A stretch of DNA of 64,000 bases from DATJZH01 sp052146815 (lineage in GTDB: Bacteria; Actinomycetota; Actinomycetes; Streptosporangiales; Streptosporangiaceae). The first letter of the stretch is position 1. Each line of letters opens with the position of its first letter. A program made the position numbers and the translations under genes. Shown in pieces: positions 51,391 to 59,655 of the stretch. The stretch is from contig JBKQMG010000192.1 in assembly GCA_052146815.1 (NCBI GenBank), positions 1 to 64,000 of the forward strand, read 5' to 3'. The notes under the pieces were generated by a model. That model was not told the DNA's origin, made no database searches, and saw nothing but the letters and a program-made list of their open reading frames with translations.

Positions 51391-51777
51391 TCAGCGGCTG
51401 AGGTACTGAGCGGCCAGGCTTGGCGGCGCGCAGGCCAGCCAGCCGTCGGTGATCGCGTCTCGCAGCGCCGTGACGGAGACATTCCGCAGCTGGATGAGCA
51501 CAGCCGAATATCCGTCGAAGTGCGGAATCGTGAAGAAGGCTGCCGGGTGGGCAGCGAGCACGGCATCCTTCTCGCCGAGATCCTCGACGCGGACGGCCAG
51601 GATAGGCCCGTCGGGCGGGGCATCGTCGCCGAACCGCTTCAGATCGGCCTTGCTGAACGGCCGTTCCCAGGCGAAGGCCTTGCGGGCGACGAACCAGGTC
51701 CGGTTGCCGTGACGGTCATCCTCAGTCACCTCGGGCAGTTCAAGGGCCATCAGCGCCGCGTAGTCAATAGTCGCCAC
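51391..51777 (-). CDS. MmcQ/YjbR family protein
   Basis: A 128-residue MmcQ/YjbR-like protein: MALELPEVTEDDRHGNRTWF, GPILAVRVEDLGEKDAVLAA, FFTIPHFDGYSAVLIQLRNV and DAITDGWLACAPPSLAAQYL. The fold is related to DNA-binding CyaY-like domains, but the role is unknown. The start is GTG 51777: TACCGT lies 6 nt upstream and there is no ribosome site, so a leaderless mRNA is likely; the longer frame to 52146 is not family-like. Confidence 0.83.
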   Translation of the reverse strand: MATIDYAALMALELPEVTEDDRHGNRTWFVARKAFAWERPFSKADLKRFGDDAPPDGPILAVRVEDLGEKDAVLAAHPAAFFTIPHFDGYSAVLIQLRNVSVTALRDAITDGWLACAPPSLAAQYLSR

Positions 51778-51905
51778 ACCGCTACGGTAATGCTCTGCGC
51801 CGTCAGTGCGCCTCACCCGGCAGGTTCCGGCGCCAAGTCCGCAGCGGCCCGCGCCTGGGTGGCCGCCCGGCGCGCAGGGCGCCCCGCGCCGCCAGGCAGC
51901 GCAGC

Positions 51906-52535
51906 TCAGGACCGGTAGTCCGCGCCCACGGGACAGGCGGCTGGACATGGCTGCACGGACTGGCTCTGCCAGCAGGACAGCACTACCACCAGCGGCCAGC
52001 CTGCCTGCGCGCCGCCCAGGACCCGTTCGGCCAGCCCCAGCTGTCCGCCCCTGAGGATCAGTTCTGCGCCGAACCACACCAGGAGCCCGAGCAGCACTGC
52101 CGCGGAGCCGGCGCAGCCAGCCGGCCGCAGACCCCACGGTACCCACGGTCCCCGCTTGCAGCCGGCCGCAGACCAGACCGCCAGGGCGAAAAAGCTAACC
52201 GCCGCCCAGAGCACATGCGGCAGGTAGCCGCCGGGGCGATCCGGGTTGGCCGCGACCAGCATGCCCGCGGCGCCGCCTGCGATCAGGATCAGGCGTCCGG
52301 GCGAGGCGGCCGCCTTCAGCGCCAGCGCCGTGACGATGTAGCAGGCTCCCACGACCATGAAGGCGATCGTCATGACCCACCGGTCAGCAGCATCCTGCTC
52401 CGCCAGGGCACTGACGGTGTCGGCCACCGGACTGTAGGAAGCCGGCTGCAGCGCGCCCGCGATCGCCCACCCGGCAGCCAGCAGCACGGGAGCCGCGGCC
52501 GCCGAGACCACCCCCCACCATGGCACTCCCCGCAC
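51906..52535 (-). CDS. DUF998 membrane protein
   Basis: A protein of about 209 residues with six predicted membrane spans: PVLLAAGWAIAGALQPASYS, ADTVSALAEQDAADRWVMTI, VVGACYIVTALALKAAA and LPHVLWAAVSFFALAVW match DUF998, a family of unknown function. The start GTG 52535 is favoured because TACGGT ends 7 nt before it (leaderless pattern); GTG 52544 would overlap that hexamer. The C-terminus is Cys/Pro-rich. Intact. Confidence 0.82.
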   Translation of the reverse strand: MRGVPWWGVVSAAAAPVLLAAGWAIAGALQPASYSPVADTVSALAEQDAADRWVMTIAFMVVGACYIVTALALKAAASPGRLILIAGGAAGMLVAANPDRPGGYLPHVLWAAVSFFALAVWSAAGCKRGPWVPWGLRPAGCAGSAAVLLGLLVWFGAELILRGGQLGLAERVLGGAQAGWPLVVVLSCWQSQSVQPCPAACPVGADYRS

Positions 52536-52657
52536 AGTCACCACCGTAAATGAACGCTGCCCTGCTGGCCAAGATTTCAGGTCCGGGCGAGCGGCGATTA
52601 CCCCGACACCGGGGCTGCGGGCGCAGGCCGTGCAGCAGGGCCAGGGATCATACGGCG

Positions 52658-53360
52658 ATGACCACTGATCCGCACCTCCAGGCCGAGGCTGACCACAGCG
52701 GCCGGACGGGCCCCCTGCGCGTCCTGGCCCAGGGCCCGCGCCGGCGCTCCGCCATGCGCACCCTCACGGTCAGCGGCCGGAACCTGCGGGTCGCTGTGCG
52801 ACGGGGGAACCCGAAGTGGCCGCCGCTGCTGCTGTGCAACGGCATCGGCGCCCGCCTGGAAATGCTCGAGCCGCTCGTCAGCGCGCTCGAACCCGAGCGG
52901 GAGGTCGTCCGGTTCGACATGCCCGGCATCGGCGGCTCTCCCGCCCCGGTAATCCCTTACCACATGACCACGCTGGCGCCGCTCGTCACCGGCCTGCTCG
53001 ACCAGCTCGGCTATCAGCGCGCCGACGTCCTCGGGATCTCCTGGGGCGGCGGGCTCGCCCAGCATCTCGCCGTGCAGTCCCCCGGCCGGGTCCGCCGGCT
53101 GGTGCTGGACCACCCTCCCGCTGCTGCCGCTGATCCGCCAGCCCGCGCTGATCATGGCGGGCGACGACGACCCCATCATCCCGGTGATCAACGCGCGGAT
53201 CATGCACCGGCTGATCCCGCGCAGCGAGCTGATCATTTACGGCGGCGGCCATCTTCACCTGATCACCGATGCTGAGCGCCTGGCGCCCCGCGTGGAGGAA
53301 TTCCTGGCCGCTGCTGAAAGGCGCGGCGGTCAGGAACAGCCAGCGGGACCACGAGGCTAG
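52658..53360 (+). pseudogene. PHA depolymerase-like alpha/beta hydrolase with internal deletion
   Basis: The N-terminal half is a PhaZ-like hydrolase: LLLCNGIGARLEMLEPLVSA, VVRFDMPGIGGSPAPVIPYH and the nucleophile motif GISWGGGLAQHLAVQ. After RRLVL (about 53108) the sequence leaves the frame; the next frame gives TTLPLLPLIRQPALIMAGDD, then DPIIPVINARIMHRLIPRSE and the His motif YGGGHLHLITD to the stop at 53360. About 80-90 residues of the lid region are missing and the halves are out of frame. The intact enzyme would cut stored polyhydroxyalkanoate inside the cell. Confidence 0.8.
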
Positions 53361-53854
53361 CCGGCAAGGCGGAGGCGATAATGCTGCTCGGGCTTGCCGG
53401 TGCGCGGGTGAGGCGCGGGAAGGCCCTGCGGGCGCCATCTGAGTTGCTCGTAAAGCCGCACGGCGCGGGTATTGCCGGAATAGACGAGCAGCTGGGCGTC
53501 GCGATAGCCCGCCTCGGCGAGCTGCGCGCACAGGAATCGCAGCAGGCGCCGGGCGAGGCCGGCGCCCCAGAGGCCCGGCCGGACGCCGAGGTAGTGGACC
53601 TCAGCCGACTTGGCCTGCATCCTTTGCTCCTGCGCGGCCAGCGGTGCCGCTACCGCGAACCCCGCGACTTGGCCGCGCTCGCCGACGGCGACCACGAGGA
53701 GGGCGCCGGGCCTGCCGAGAACAGCAGCGATGACGGGCCGGGAGACTTCCAGCGGTGCCACCTCAGGATCACCGTCGCGGGCCGCCGTCGCCTCCGCCCA
53801 CACCTGCGCTGCGCCGTCGAGATGACGCCAGCTGCCGCGCAGAATCGTCGTCAC
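53357..53854 (-). CDS. GNAT-family N-acetyltransferase
   Basis: A 165-residue acetyltransferase: VAVGERGQVAGFAVAAP (beta bulge strands), EVHYLGVRPGLWGAGLARRL (acetyl-CoA loop, R/QxxGxG/A-like), and YSGNTRAVRLYEQLRW. It would acetylate an amine of unknown identity with acetyl-CoA. GTG 53854 is the start: TAGATT lies 7 nt upstream without a ribosome site; the frame to 53953 adds non-family residues. It converges with the broken hydrolase, overlapping by 4 bases. Confidence 0.85.
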   Translation of the reverse strand: MTTILRGSWRHLDGAAQVWAEATAARDGDPEVAPLEVSRPVIAAVLGRPGALLVVAVGERGQVAGFAVAAPLAAQEQRMQAKSAEVHYLGVRPGLWGAGLARRLLRFLCAQLAEAGYRDAQLLVYSGNTRAVRLYEQLRWRPQGLPAPHPRTGKPEQHYRLRLAG

Positions 53855-53861
53855 GGCGCTG

Positions 53862-53867
53862 AATCTA
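53862..53867 (-). promoter_or_regulatory. -10 element of a leaderless GNAT gene
   Basis: TAGATT on the minus strand ends 7 bases before the GTG start. The same hexamer at the same distance serves the hydrolase operon at 7575-7580. No clear -35 was found. Confidence 0.5.
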
Positions 53868-54008
53868 GCTCCGGGCAGCCCAATTCGGTGCTCACCCGGG
53901 TCTGCCCGGCGGTCACGGCGGCGCTGGGCGGATGGGAGCGAGGCTGCGAGCATGGCGGGATGGGCATGCCGATAGCGCGGATCAAGGCGGCGCGAGCACG
54001 AATATCGC

Positions 54009-54038
54009 TTGACAGCAGAACGCGATAGTACTTATTTT
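54009..54038 (+). promoter_or_regulatory. promoter of the P450 gene
   Basis: TTGACA (54009-54014) and TATTTT (54033-54038) are spaced by 18 bases, about 40 bases before the P450 start. TTGACA is a perfect -35 and the stretch is AT-rich for this genome. Confidence 0.6.
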
Positions 54039-54076
54039 GCAGCTGCCAGCTTCCGGCTAGGGACGGGGCAGACGTT

Positions 54077-55285
54077 ATGGATGCGAGTGAGGCCCTCACC
54101 GCGCTCAGCACCCCCGAAGGCCGGGCTGACCCCTACCCGCTGTATGCGGCCCTGCACGAGATCGGCGAGGTAATCGACGCCGGTCCCGGCAGCGTGCTGG
54201 CGGTCGGTTACGACGCCATCAGCTCCGTCCTTCGGGATCCCGGCTTCCGGGTCGCCGATGAATCACATTTCGACCAGGTCTTCCCTGGCTGGCGGACGCA
54301 GCCCGTGCTCGTCCAGAGCAGGGACTGGATCCTGAACCTGAACCCGCCGCGGCACCAGCGAATCCGAAGCCTGATCGCCCGCACGTTCACTGCCCGGCGG
54401 ATCGCCGCGCTGGAGCCCGCGATCGCCGCGATGGCCGACGATCTGCTCGATGCCATGGCGGACCGAGGCGCCGACGGCTCGGCCGTCGAGTTCATGCATG
54501 ACTTTGCCTACTTGCTGCCGGTCACCGTGATCTGCGAGCTGATCGGCATCCCGCGGGCTGACCGGGAAGGATTCCGGCCGATCGCGCGGGACCTGGCTGA
54601 AGTCTTCGAGCTGCACGACCTGGACACGCTGCCGGCGATCAACACCGCGGCAGCCGAACTGCTGGCCTACTTCTCCGCACTGGCCGCCAGGCGGCGCGCC
54701 AACCCTCGCGATGACCTGCTCAGCGACCTTCTGGCCGTCAGCCGCTCCGGCGACGGGAGGCTGACCGATACCGAGCTGCTGCGCAACCTGACGCTGCTGC
54801 TCGTCGCCGGCTTCGAGACAACGACAAACCTGCTGGGAAACGGGCTTCAGGTCATCCTGCAGGACCCGCCGGCCGGTGCAGCCGTCAGGGACGGGTCGGT
54901 TCCCCCTGCCGCATTCGTCGAGGAAGTACTGCGCTTCGACTCGCCGGTCCAGCTCACCAGCCGCATCGCCTACGACACGTCCGTGGCCGGGGTGCCGGTC
55001 TCGCCGGGAACAGAGGTGGTCACGCTGCTCGGGGCGGGAAACAGAGATCCGCACCGGTTCGCCAAGCCCGCCACGTTCGACCCGATGCGCCCGGACGGCG
55101 GCCCGCTCAGCTTCGGCGGCGGCGCGCATTTCTGCATCGGCGCCGCGCTGGCCCGGCTCGAAGGCGCCGTGGCGTTCCCCCGGCTGCTGGAGCGATTCCC
55201 GAGGATCGCCGCGGCCGGCCAGCCGGCGCGCCGGGACAGGCTGCTGCTGCGCGGCTTCGAGACACTCCCGGTCACGGTGGCCTAG
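54077..55285 (+). CDS. cytochrome P450
   Basis: A 402-residue bacterial class I P450. I-helix AGFETTTNLL (residues 244-253; the usual acid-alcohol pair is E-T), ExxR motif EEVLRF with E283 and R286, and heme loop SFGGGAHFCIGAALAR with Cys 353. HDFAYLLPVTVICELIGIP and PPRHQRIRSLIARTFTARRI are typical of CYP107-like enzymes. It needs a ferredoxin and reductase encoded elsewhere. ATG 54077 follows GGGACGGGG and a good promoter. The neighbours do not form a natural-product cluster, so a catabolic or detoxifying hydroxylation is as likely as biosynthesis. Confidence 0.93.
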   Translation: MDASEALTALSTPEGRADPYPLYAALHEIGEVIDAGPGSVLAVGYDAISSVLRDPGFRVADESHFDQVFPGWRTQPVLVQSRDWILNLNPPRHQRIRSLIARTFTARRIAALEPAIAAMADDLLDAMADRGADGSAVEFMHDFAYLLPVTVICELIGIPRADREGFRPIARDLAEVFELHDLDTLPAINTAAAELLAYFSALAARRRANPRDDLLSDLLAVSRSGDGRLTDTELLRNLTLLLVAGFETTTNLLGNGLQVILQDPPAGAAVRDGSVPPAAFVEEVLRFDSPVQLTSRIAYDTSVAGVPVSPGTEVVTLLGAGNRDPHRFAKPATFDPMRPDGGPLSFGGGAHFCIGAALARLEGAVAFPRLLERFPRIAAAGQPARRDRLLLRGFETLPVTVA

Positions 55286-55294
55286 CCTGCGGAC

Positions 55295-55642
55295 GTGGCG
55301 ATGAAGCTGGTGCTGGTGGTCCGGGCTGACCTGGGCATGGGCCGGGGCAAGCTCGCCGCGCAGGTGGCCCACGCCGCGGTCGGGGCGGCTCTCGCCAGCT
55401 ACGGCAGCGGCGACTTTACCGCCTGGCTCGCCGACGGCCAGCCCAAGGTGGTGCTGAAAGTCATGACCGCCGAGCAGCTGTCGCAGACCGCCCGGCAGGC
55501 GCACGAGGCCCGCCTGCCCGTCGAGGTCGTCCAGGACGCCGGCCGGACCCAACTCGTACCCGGCACGCTGACCTGCTGCGCGATCGGACCCGCCGAGGCC
55601 AGCCGGATCGATGCCATCACCGGCGGCCTGCCGCTGCTGTGA
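55295..55642 (+). CDS. Pth2-type peptidyl-tRNA hydrolase-like protein
   Basis: A 115-residue protein with the Pth2 fold rather than the bacterial Pth1: KLVLVVRADLGMGRGKLAAQ, VAHAAVGAALASYGS, QPKVVLKVMTAEQLSQTARQ, VVQDAGRTQLVPGTLTCCAI and IGPAEASRIDAITGGLPLL. All conserved parts of the archaeal/eukaryotic enzyme, which frees peptides from tRNA, are present. GTG 55295 comes 6 nt after TAGCCT, a leaderless arrangement; ATG 55301 is an alternative. Many actinobacteria carry such a second enzyme, whose need is unclear. Confidence 0.85.
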   Translation: MAMKLVLVVRADLGMGRGKLAAQVAHAAVGAALASYGSGDFTAWLADGQPKVVLKVMTAEQLSQTARQAHEARLPVEVVQDAGRTQLVPGTLTCCAIGPAEASRIDAITGGLPLL

Positions 55643-55709
55643 CGCCCGAGGGCACGCCGGAGCGGCGCACGGAGCCCCGGCCGGTAGCCTGCCGTCAGGG
55701 AGGCATGGC

Positions 55710-56726
55710 ATGGCAGAGCCCGACTACCGCGGGTACGCGGCCGCGGGACTGAGCGCGCTGCAGCGCTGGTACCGCCCGCGGACCGGCCGGTGGAAGACCA
55801 CCGGCTGGTGGAACGCCGCCAACGCGCTGACCGCCGTGATCGCCTACATCCAGCGGACCGGGGACCATACCCACGCCGCGGTCGTTGAGACGACGTTCAG
55901 AGCCGCCGGGCGGCGGCACCGCGATTTCGTCAACAGCTACTACGACGACAACGGCTGGTGGGGCCTGGCCTGGATCGACGCCTTCGACCTCACCGGCGAG
56001 ACTCGTTACCTCGACGCGGCCCGGATCATCTTTGCCCGCAGCCAGGCCGGCTGGGACGACACGTGCCGCGGCGGCCTCTGGTGGAACGCGGAGAGAAAGT
56101 ACAAGAACGCGATCACCAACGAATTGTTTCTCACGCTCGCGGCACGTCTTCATCAGCGCGTGCCCGGCCACGGGGACTACCTGACCTGGGCGCTGCGGGA
56201 ATGGGAGTGGTTCGGGTCCAGCGGGCTCATCGGCGCCCGCGGCCTGGTCAACGACGGGCTGACGGCCGCCTGCGAGAACAATGGCGGAATCACCTGGACC
56301 TACAACCAGGGCGTCATTCTCGGCGGCCTGGCCGCCCTGCATCAGATCACCGGTGACATGGCCTACCTCGAGCAGGGCGAATCCATCGCCGACGCCGCAC
56401 TGGACCAGCTGACCAGCCCGCCGTCAGCGACCTCGCCGGGCATCCTCGCCGAGCCGGGCGAAATAGCCACCGCGCGCAATGACCGGGACCGGCCGCAGTT
56501 CAAAGGCATCTTCGTGCGCAACCTCTACGACTTCTCCCGGCAGAGCAGCCGCACGGCCTACCCGGCGTTCATCCGCGCGAACGCCCGCTCCCTCTGGGCC
56601 AATGCCCGCAGCGCCCGCAATCAGTTCGGGCTGCACTGGGCGGGGCCATTCGACCAGGCGGACGCGGCACGGCAAAGCTCGGCGCTCGACGCGCTCAACG
56701 CCGCTCTTTCACCTGCGCCGGGTTAG
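55710..56726 (+). CDS. GH76-family alpha-1,6-mannanase-like protein
   Basis: A 338-residue (alpha/alpha)6-barrel protein of GH76: GRWKTTGWWNAANALTAVIA, FVNSYYDDNGWWGLAWIDAF with the Asp-Asp pair at 79-80, GWDDTCRGGLWWNAERKYKN, AITNELFLTLAARLHQRVPG and NNGGITWTYNQGVILGGLA. Tested relatives cleave alpha-1,6-mannan. No signal peptide is visible, which is unusual for a mannanase and suggests a cytoplasmic or intracellular substrate. ATG 55710 has GGGAGG 6 nt upstream. It fits with the three mannosyltransferase-like genes of this window, though they are not adjacent. Confidence 0.85.
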   Translation: MAEPDYRGYAAAGLSALQRWYRPRTGRWKTTGWWNAANALTAVIAYIQRTGDHTHAAVVETTFRAAGRRHRDFVNSYYDDNGWWGLAWIDAFDLTGETRYLDAARIIFARSQAGWDDTCRGGLWWNAERKYKNAITNELFLTLAARLHQRVPGHGDYLTWALREWEWFGSSGLIGARGLVNDGLTAACENNGGITWTYNQGVILGGLAALHQITGDMAYLEQGESIADAALDQLTSPPSATSPGILAEPGEIATARNDRDRPQFKGIFVRNLYDFSRQSSRTAYPAFIRANARSLWANARSARNQFGLHWAGPFDQADAARQSSALDALNAALSPAPG

Positions 56727-57044
56727 GTGCTCTCCAGTGTGAGTGTCCCCGTCCTCGCCGGTGTGGTCACCGATGCCGTCAACCCGGTCCGGCCCCGGCG
56801 CCGGGCTGCCCGCCGCGGTGAGCGGCGGAAGGCTGATCGCCGGGATCACCGAGGTCAGCGACGCGCTCGCCTGCGCCGCTGCCCAGCGTTGCTCCTGCTG
56901 CTTGTCGACTCTCGCGGCGGCAGCCGCCAGCCGGTCGCTGATCACGTGAAGCCGGCGGGCCTTCGCGCGCGCCTTGCGAACGCGGTCGGCTCCGTAGAGC
57001 GCGAGCACCACACCGACAAAGACCGCGATGAGCAGGCCAGACAA
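56709..57044 (-). CDS. small membrane-anchored protein, unknown
   Basis: A 111-residue protein: residues 1-18 (MSGLLIAVFVGVVLALYG) form a membrane span, followed by a strongly basic helix (RVRKARAKARRLHVISDRLA) with coiled-coil character, then a Ser/Pro-rich disordered tail. The start is TTG 57044, with GGGCGGG 4 nt upstream. The 3' end overlaps the GH76 gene's end by 18 bases, in convergence. No family is recognised. The layout suggests an inner-membrane anchor with a cytoplasmic helix. Confidence 0.55.
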   Translation of the reverse strand: MSGLLIAVFVGVVLALYGADRVRKARAKARRLHVISDRLAAAAARVDKQQEQRWAAAQASASLTSVIPAISLPPLTAAGSPAPGPDRVDGIGDHTGEDGDTHTGEHLTRRR

Positions 57045-57358
57045 TTTTCCCGCCCTTGACTGGGGAGCTTTCCGGACAACTCCAGCCTATGCGCGCCTGC
57101 TCGGGTACCTGGCCGGTCCTCGCCGTCGGCCGCCCTGGTGATCCCTGCCGCCGGGCAGGCGTATCCGCCGGTGAGACCGCGGTCAGCAGGAGACCCGTGC
57201 GACGAGATCACCGCATGGCGCACGAGATGAGAGCGCACGGAATACAACGGCAGCTGCGGCGGCTGCCTCCGTGGTAGGTGCCTGGCCCTGGGGGGCTCTG
57301 GGGGACGTCAGCGTGCGGCGCCCGCCAGTGGCGGGTGCCCTGATCCGAGGGAGCAGAT
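57045..57358. other. intergenic gap
   Basis: No supported gene in 314 bases. It should contain the promoters of the membrane-anchored gene and of ohr. A short plus-strand frame near 57090 has no family look. No clear OhrR-type operator was recognised. Confidence 0.4.
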
Positions 57359-57787
57359 ATGACCACCCAGCTGAACAAGCCCCTGTCAACGGCAACGGCA
57401 ACGGCAACCGGCGGACGGGACGGCCACGCGACGTCCGACGACGGGATTCTCGACCTGGACCTGAAGCCGCCCAAGGAGATGGGCGGACCGGGCGGTGCGG
57501 CCAACCCCGAGCAGCTGTTCGCCGCAGGCTACGCGGCCTGCTTCCAGAGCGCGCTCGGCGTGGTGGGACGACGCGAGAAAGTAGACACCAGCCAGTCAAC
57601 GGTCGAGGCGGACGTCACGATCGGCCCGGTTCCCGGCGGCGGGTACGGACTGGCGGTCGCGATCCGGGTGCCAATCCCTGGAGCGGATCCGGCTCAGGCC
57701 CGCGCGCTGGCCGAGGCGGCGCATCAGGTCTGCCCCTACTCCAACGCGACACGCGGCAACATTGACGTCGCCCTCGGGGTCGGCTGA
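57359..57787 (+). CDS. ohr: organic hydroperoxide resistance protein Ohr
   Basis: A 142-residue OsmC/Ohr protein. The two reactive cysteines are Cys 61 (GYAACFQSAL) and Cys 125 (AHQVCPYSNATRGNIDVAL), and Arg is present in the region before GGPGGAANPEQLFAAG. It reduces fatty-acid and other organic hydroperoxides with a dithiol donor in the cytoplasm. ATG 57359 follows GGGAG. The N-terminus carries a run of Thr-Ala codons (ACGGCA repeated). Length and motifs are those of working Ohr enzymes. Confidence 0.93.
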   Translation: MTTQLNKPLSTATATATGGRDGHATSDDGILDLDLKPPKEMGGPGGAANPEQLFAAGYAACFQSALGVVGRREKVDTSQSTVEADVTIGPVPGGGYGLAVAIRVPIPGADPAQARALAEAAHQVCPYSNATRGNIDVALGVG

Positions 57788-57869
57788 CCTGGCCTGACGT
57801 TCTGCGCGGGCTCTGCGGAAACGAGGCAGGAATGCGCGAGCGGGACGGGGCGGCGGGGGTGAGGGGCCA

Positions 57870-58301
57870 GTGACAGCGCGGCCGCCCCTGGCCGAGCAGC
57901 TGGACCTCATGCCGCATCCCGAGGGCGGCTGGTACCGGGAGACCTGGCGGTCACCGGTGTCCTTCCGGCCCGGCGGTTACGAGGGCCCGCGCAGCGCGGC
58001 GACCGCCATTTACTTCCTGCTGCACCCGGGCGAGCAGTCACGCTGGCATGTGGTGCGGTCTGACGAGCTGTGGCTCTGGCACAAGGGCGGCCCGCTGGAT
58101 CTGCGCACCGGCGGCGACGGCGACCAGCCCGTCGCCGGGGCACAGGTCCTGCTCGGCGGTGACGTCGGCGCCGGTGAGCGCCCGCAGGTTCTCATCCCCG
58201 GCGGCGTTTGGCAGTGCGCGGCGCCGGCCGCCCGTGAGCCGGTCCTGGTCAGCTGCGTCGTAGCACCCGGGTTCGACTTCGCCGATTTCCGCCTGCACTG
58301 A
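57870..58301 (+). CDS. DUF985 (cupin_5) protein
   Basis: A 143-residue cupin of the DUF985 family: LDLMPHPEGGWYRETWRSPV, YFLLHPGEQSRWHVVRSDEL, WLWHKGGPLDLR and VSCVVAPGFDFADFRLH. The family folds as a dimeric cupin and has no firm function. GTG 57870 is the start, with GAGGGG 3-6 nt upstream. It follows ohr by 82 bases in the same direction, so they may share a transcript. Complete. Confidence 0.87.
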   Translation: MTARPPLAEQLDLMPHPEGGWYRETWRSPVSFRPGGYEGPRSAATAIYFLLHPGEQSRWHVVRSDELWLWHKGGPLDLRTGGDGDQPVAGAQVLLGGDVGAGERPQVLIPGGVWQCAAPAAREPVLVSCVVAPGFDFADFRLH

Positions 58302-58383
58302 TCCGCGGCTGCACTGATCCGCGAGGCCCGGCGAGAGCAGCGCCGCGCAGCTCAGCCCTGGCCCGCGGAAACGGGCGAGGGTC

Positions 58384-59118
58384 TCAGCCGCCGGCCGTCA
58401 GCTCAGGGGGCTTTGGCGCGCCGGCGCCGATCTCGGTCTTGAGCGCGTCCAGCTCCTTGTCCACCTCGGCGGCCGACCCGGCCTCGTCGAGCTCCTTCTG
58501 AATGTCGTCGGTGTCCCCGCCGACGTCTTCGAGCACCCCGGACTGGATGAGCTCGTCGACGGCCCCGGCGCGCGCCTGCATCTGGGCGATCTTGTCCTGG
58601 GCGCGCTGGAGCTCGGCGCCGGAGTCGCCGAAGGTCGTGGAGATGCCCGCCGCGGTCTCGTCCACCGAGCTCTCGGCCTTGGCCGCCGTGTACTGGGCCT
58701 TCAGCACTTCTTTCTGCGTCCGGAAGTCATTCACTCTCTTCTGCAGGACAGCGAGCGTCTGCTCGAGTTTCTGCTCCTGCTCGGTGAGCTGCTGATGCTG
58801 GGGCTCCATCGCGGCGATCTGAGCCTGCGTGGCGGCCTTGCGCGACAGCGCCTCCTTGGCCAGGTCTTCGTTGCCCTGCGAGAGGGCAGCCCTGGCCTGA
58901 TCCTGAAGGTGGTCCGCCGTGTGCTGAAGCTGCTGCTCCTGCAGTTCGATCTGCTTGCGTGACGCCGCGATGTCCACCAGGCCCCGGCGGACCTGAGTGA
59001 TCTGGTCGAGCATCTGCTCGTAAGACAGATCAAGCATCTCGTCGGGCTTCTCGGCGGCATCGAGAGCCTTGTTGGCCTTGGCCTGCACTATCTCGTGAGC
59101 ACGCTGGAAAAGACTCAT
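58384..59118 (-). CDS. pspA: PspA/IM30 family protein
   Basis: A 244-residue coiled-coil protein starting MSLFQRAHEIVQAKANKAL, then EKPDEMLDLSYEQMLDQITQ, typical of actinobacterial PspA. Long heptad-rich helices follow (ELQEQQLQHTADHLQDQARA, KRVNDFRTQKEVLKAQYTAA), and GDSGAELQRAQDKIAQMQAR leads to an acidic C-terminus. Relatives form membrane-bound ESCRT-III-like assemblies that protect the membrane during stress. ATG 59118 has GGAG about 9 nt upstream; the longer frame to 59151 is not needed. Confidence 0.92.
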   Translation of the reverse strand: MSLFQRAHEIVQAKANKALDAAEKPDEMLDLSYEQMLDQITQVRRGLVDIAASRKQIELQEQQLQHTADHLQDQARAALSQGNEDLAKEALSRKAATQAQIAAMEPQHQQLTEQEQKLEQTLAVLQKRVNDFRTQKEVLKAQYTAAKAESSVDETAAGISTTFGDSGAELQRAQDKIAQMQARAGAVDELIQSGVLEDVGGDTDDIQKELDEAGSAAEVDKELDALKTEIGAGAPKPPELTAGG

Positions 59119-59261
59119 GCCGATCTGCTCCTCGCCGATCGCGGGCGGCACCCGAGCGGGCGCCGTCTAGGCGGGCCGGCGGGCGGTCAGCGCTCGCGCC
59201 GGCTCCGGTGGTCCGAGGCTACCGCTGCCCGGCGCCGCTCGCCGGATGCGCTGGGCGCGTC

Positions 59262-59655
59262 CTATTCGGGTACGCCGATAGCCTCCGTGGGCGGGATGCG
59301 GATTATCCGGCGGATCGGCAGCACGGTCCCGCCCATGGCGAGGAGCATGGCGCCCGCGAGGACCGTGATCCAGCCTGATGGCGGGATGTAGGGGACGGGG
59401 CTTCCGGTCGCCCCGTTCACCATCGGGACGAGCGTCACGGCGGCGATGATCCCGCCCCCCAGGAGGGCAAGCCCGAGCAAGACGGCCTGCTCGATGCGCA
59501 CCATGCGCAGCAGCTGGCCCCTGGTGGCTCCGGCGCCGGAGCACGGCGAGTTCCCGGCGTCGCGCGAATGCGGCGGTGGCGAGCGTGTTGAGCGCGGCAA
59601 TCACCACGTAGACGAGCAGGACAGTCACGATGGTGTGGATGGACCAGATGTTTGC
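59262..59655 (-). pseudogene. FtsX-like ABC permease C-terminal remnant
   Basis: Only the last two or three membrane segments of a MacB/FtsX-like permease remain: WSIHTIVTVLLVYVVIAALN and TLATAAFARRRELAVLR in one frame, then after a shift near 59535 GATRGQLLRMVRIEQAVLLG and GWITVLAGAMLLAMGGTVLP with IRRIIRIPPTEAIGVPE in another. The large N-terminal part and any partner ATPase are absent. No function is expected. Confidence 0.75.

Noticed and set aside
54077..56726. A natural-product gene cluster around the P450
   Set aside because: The neighbours are GNAT, Pth2, GH76 and a broken hydrolase; there is no synthase, carrier protein, exporter or ferredoxin.
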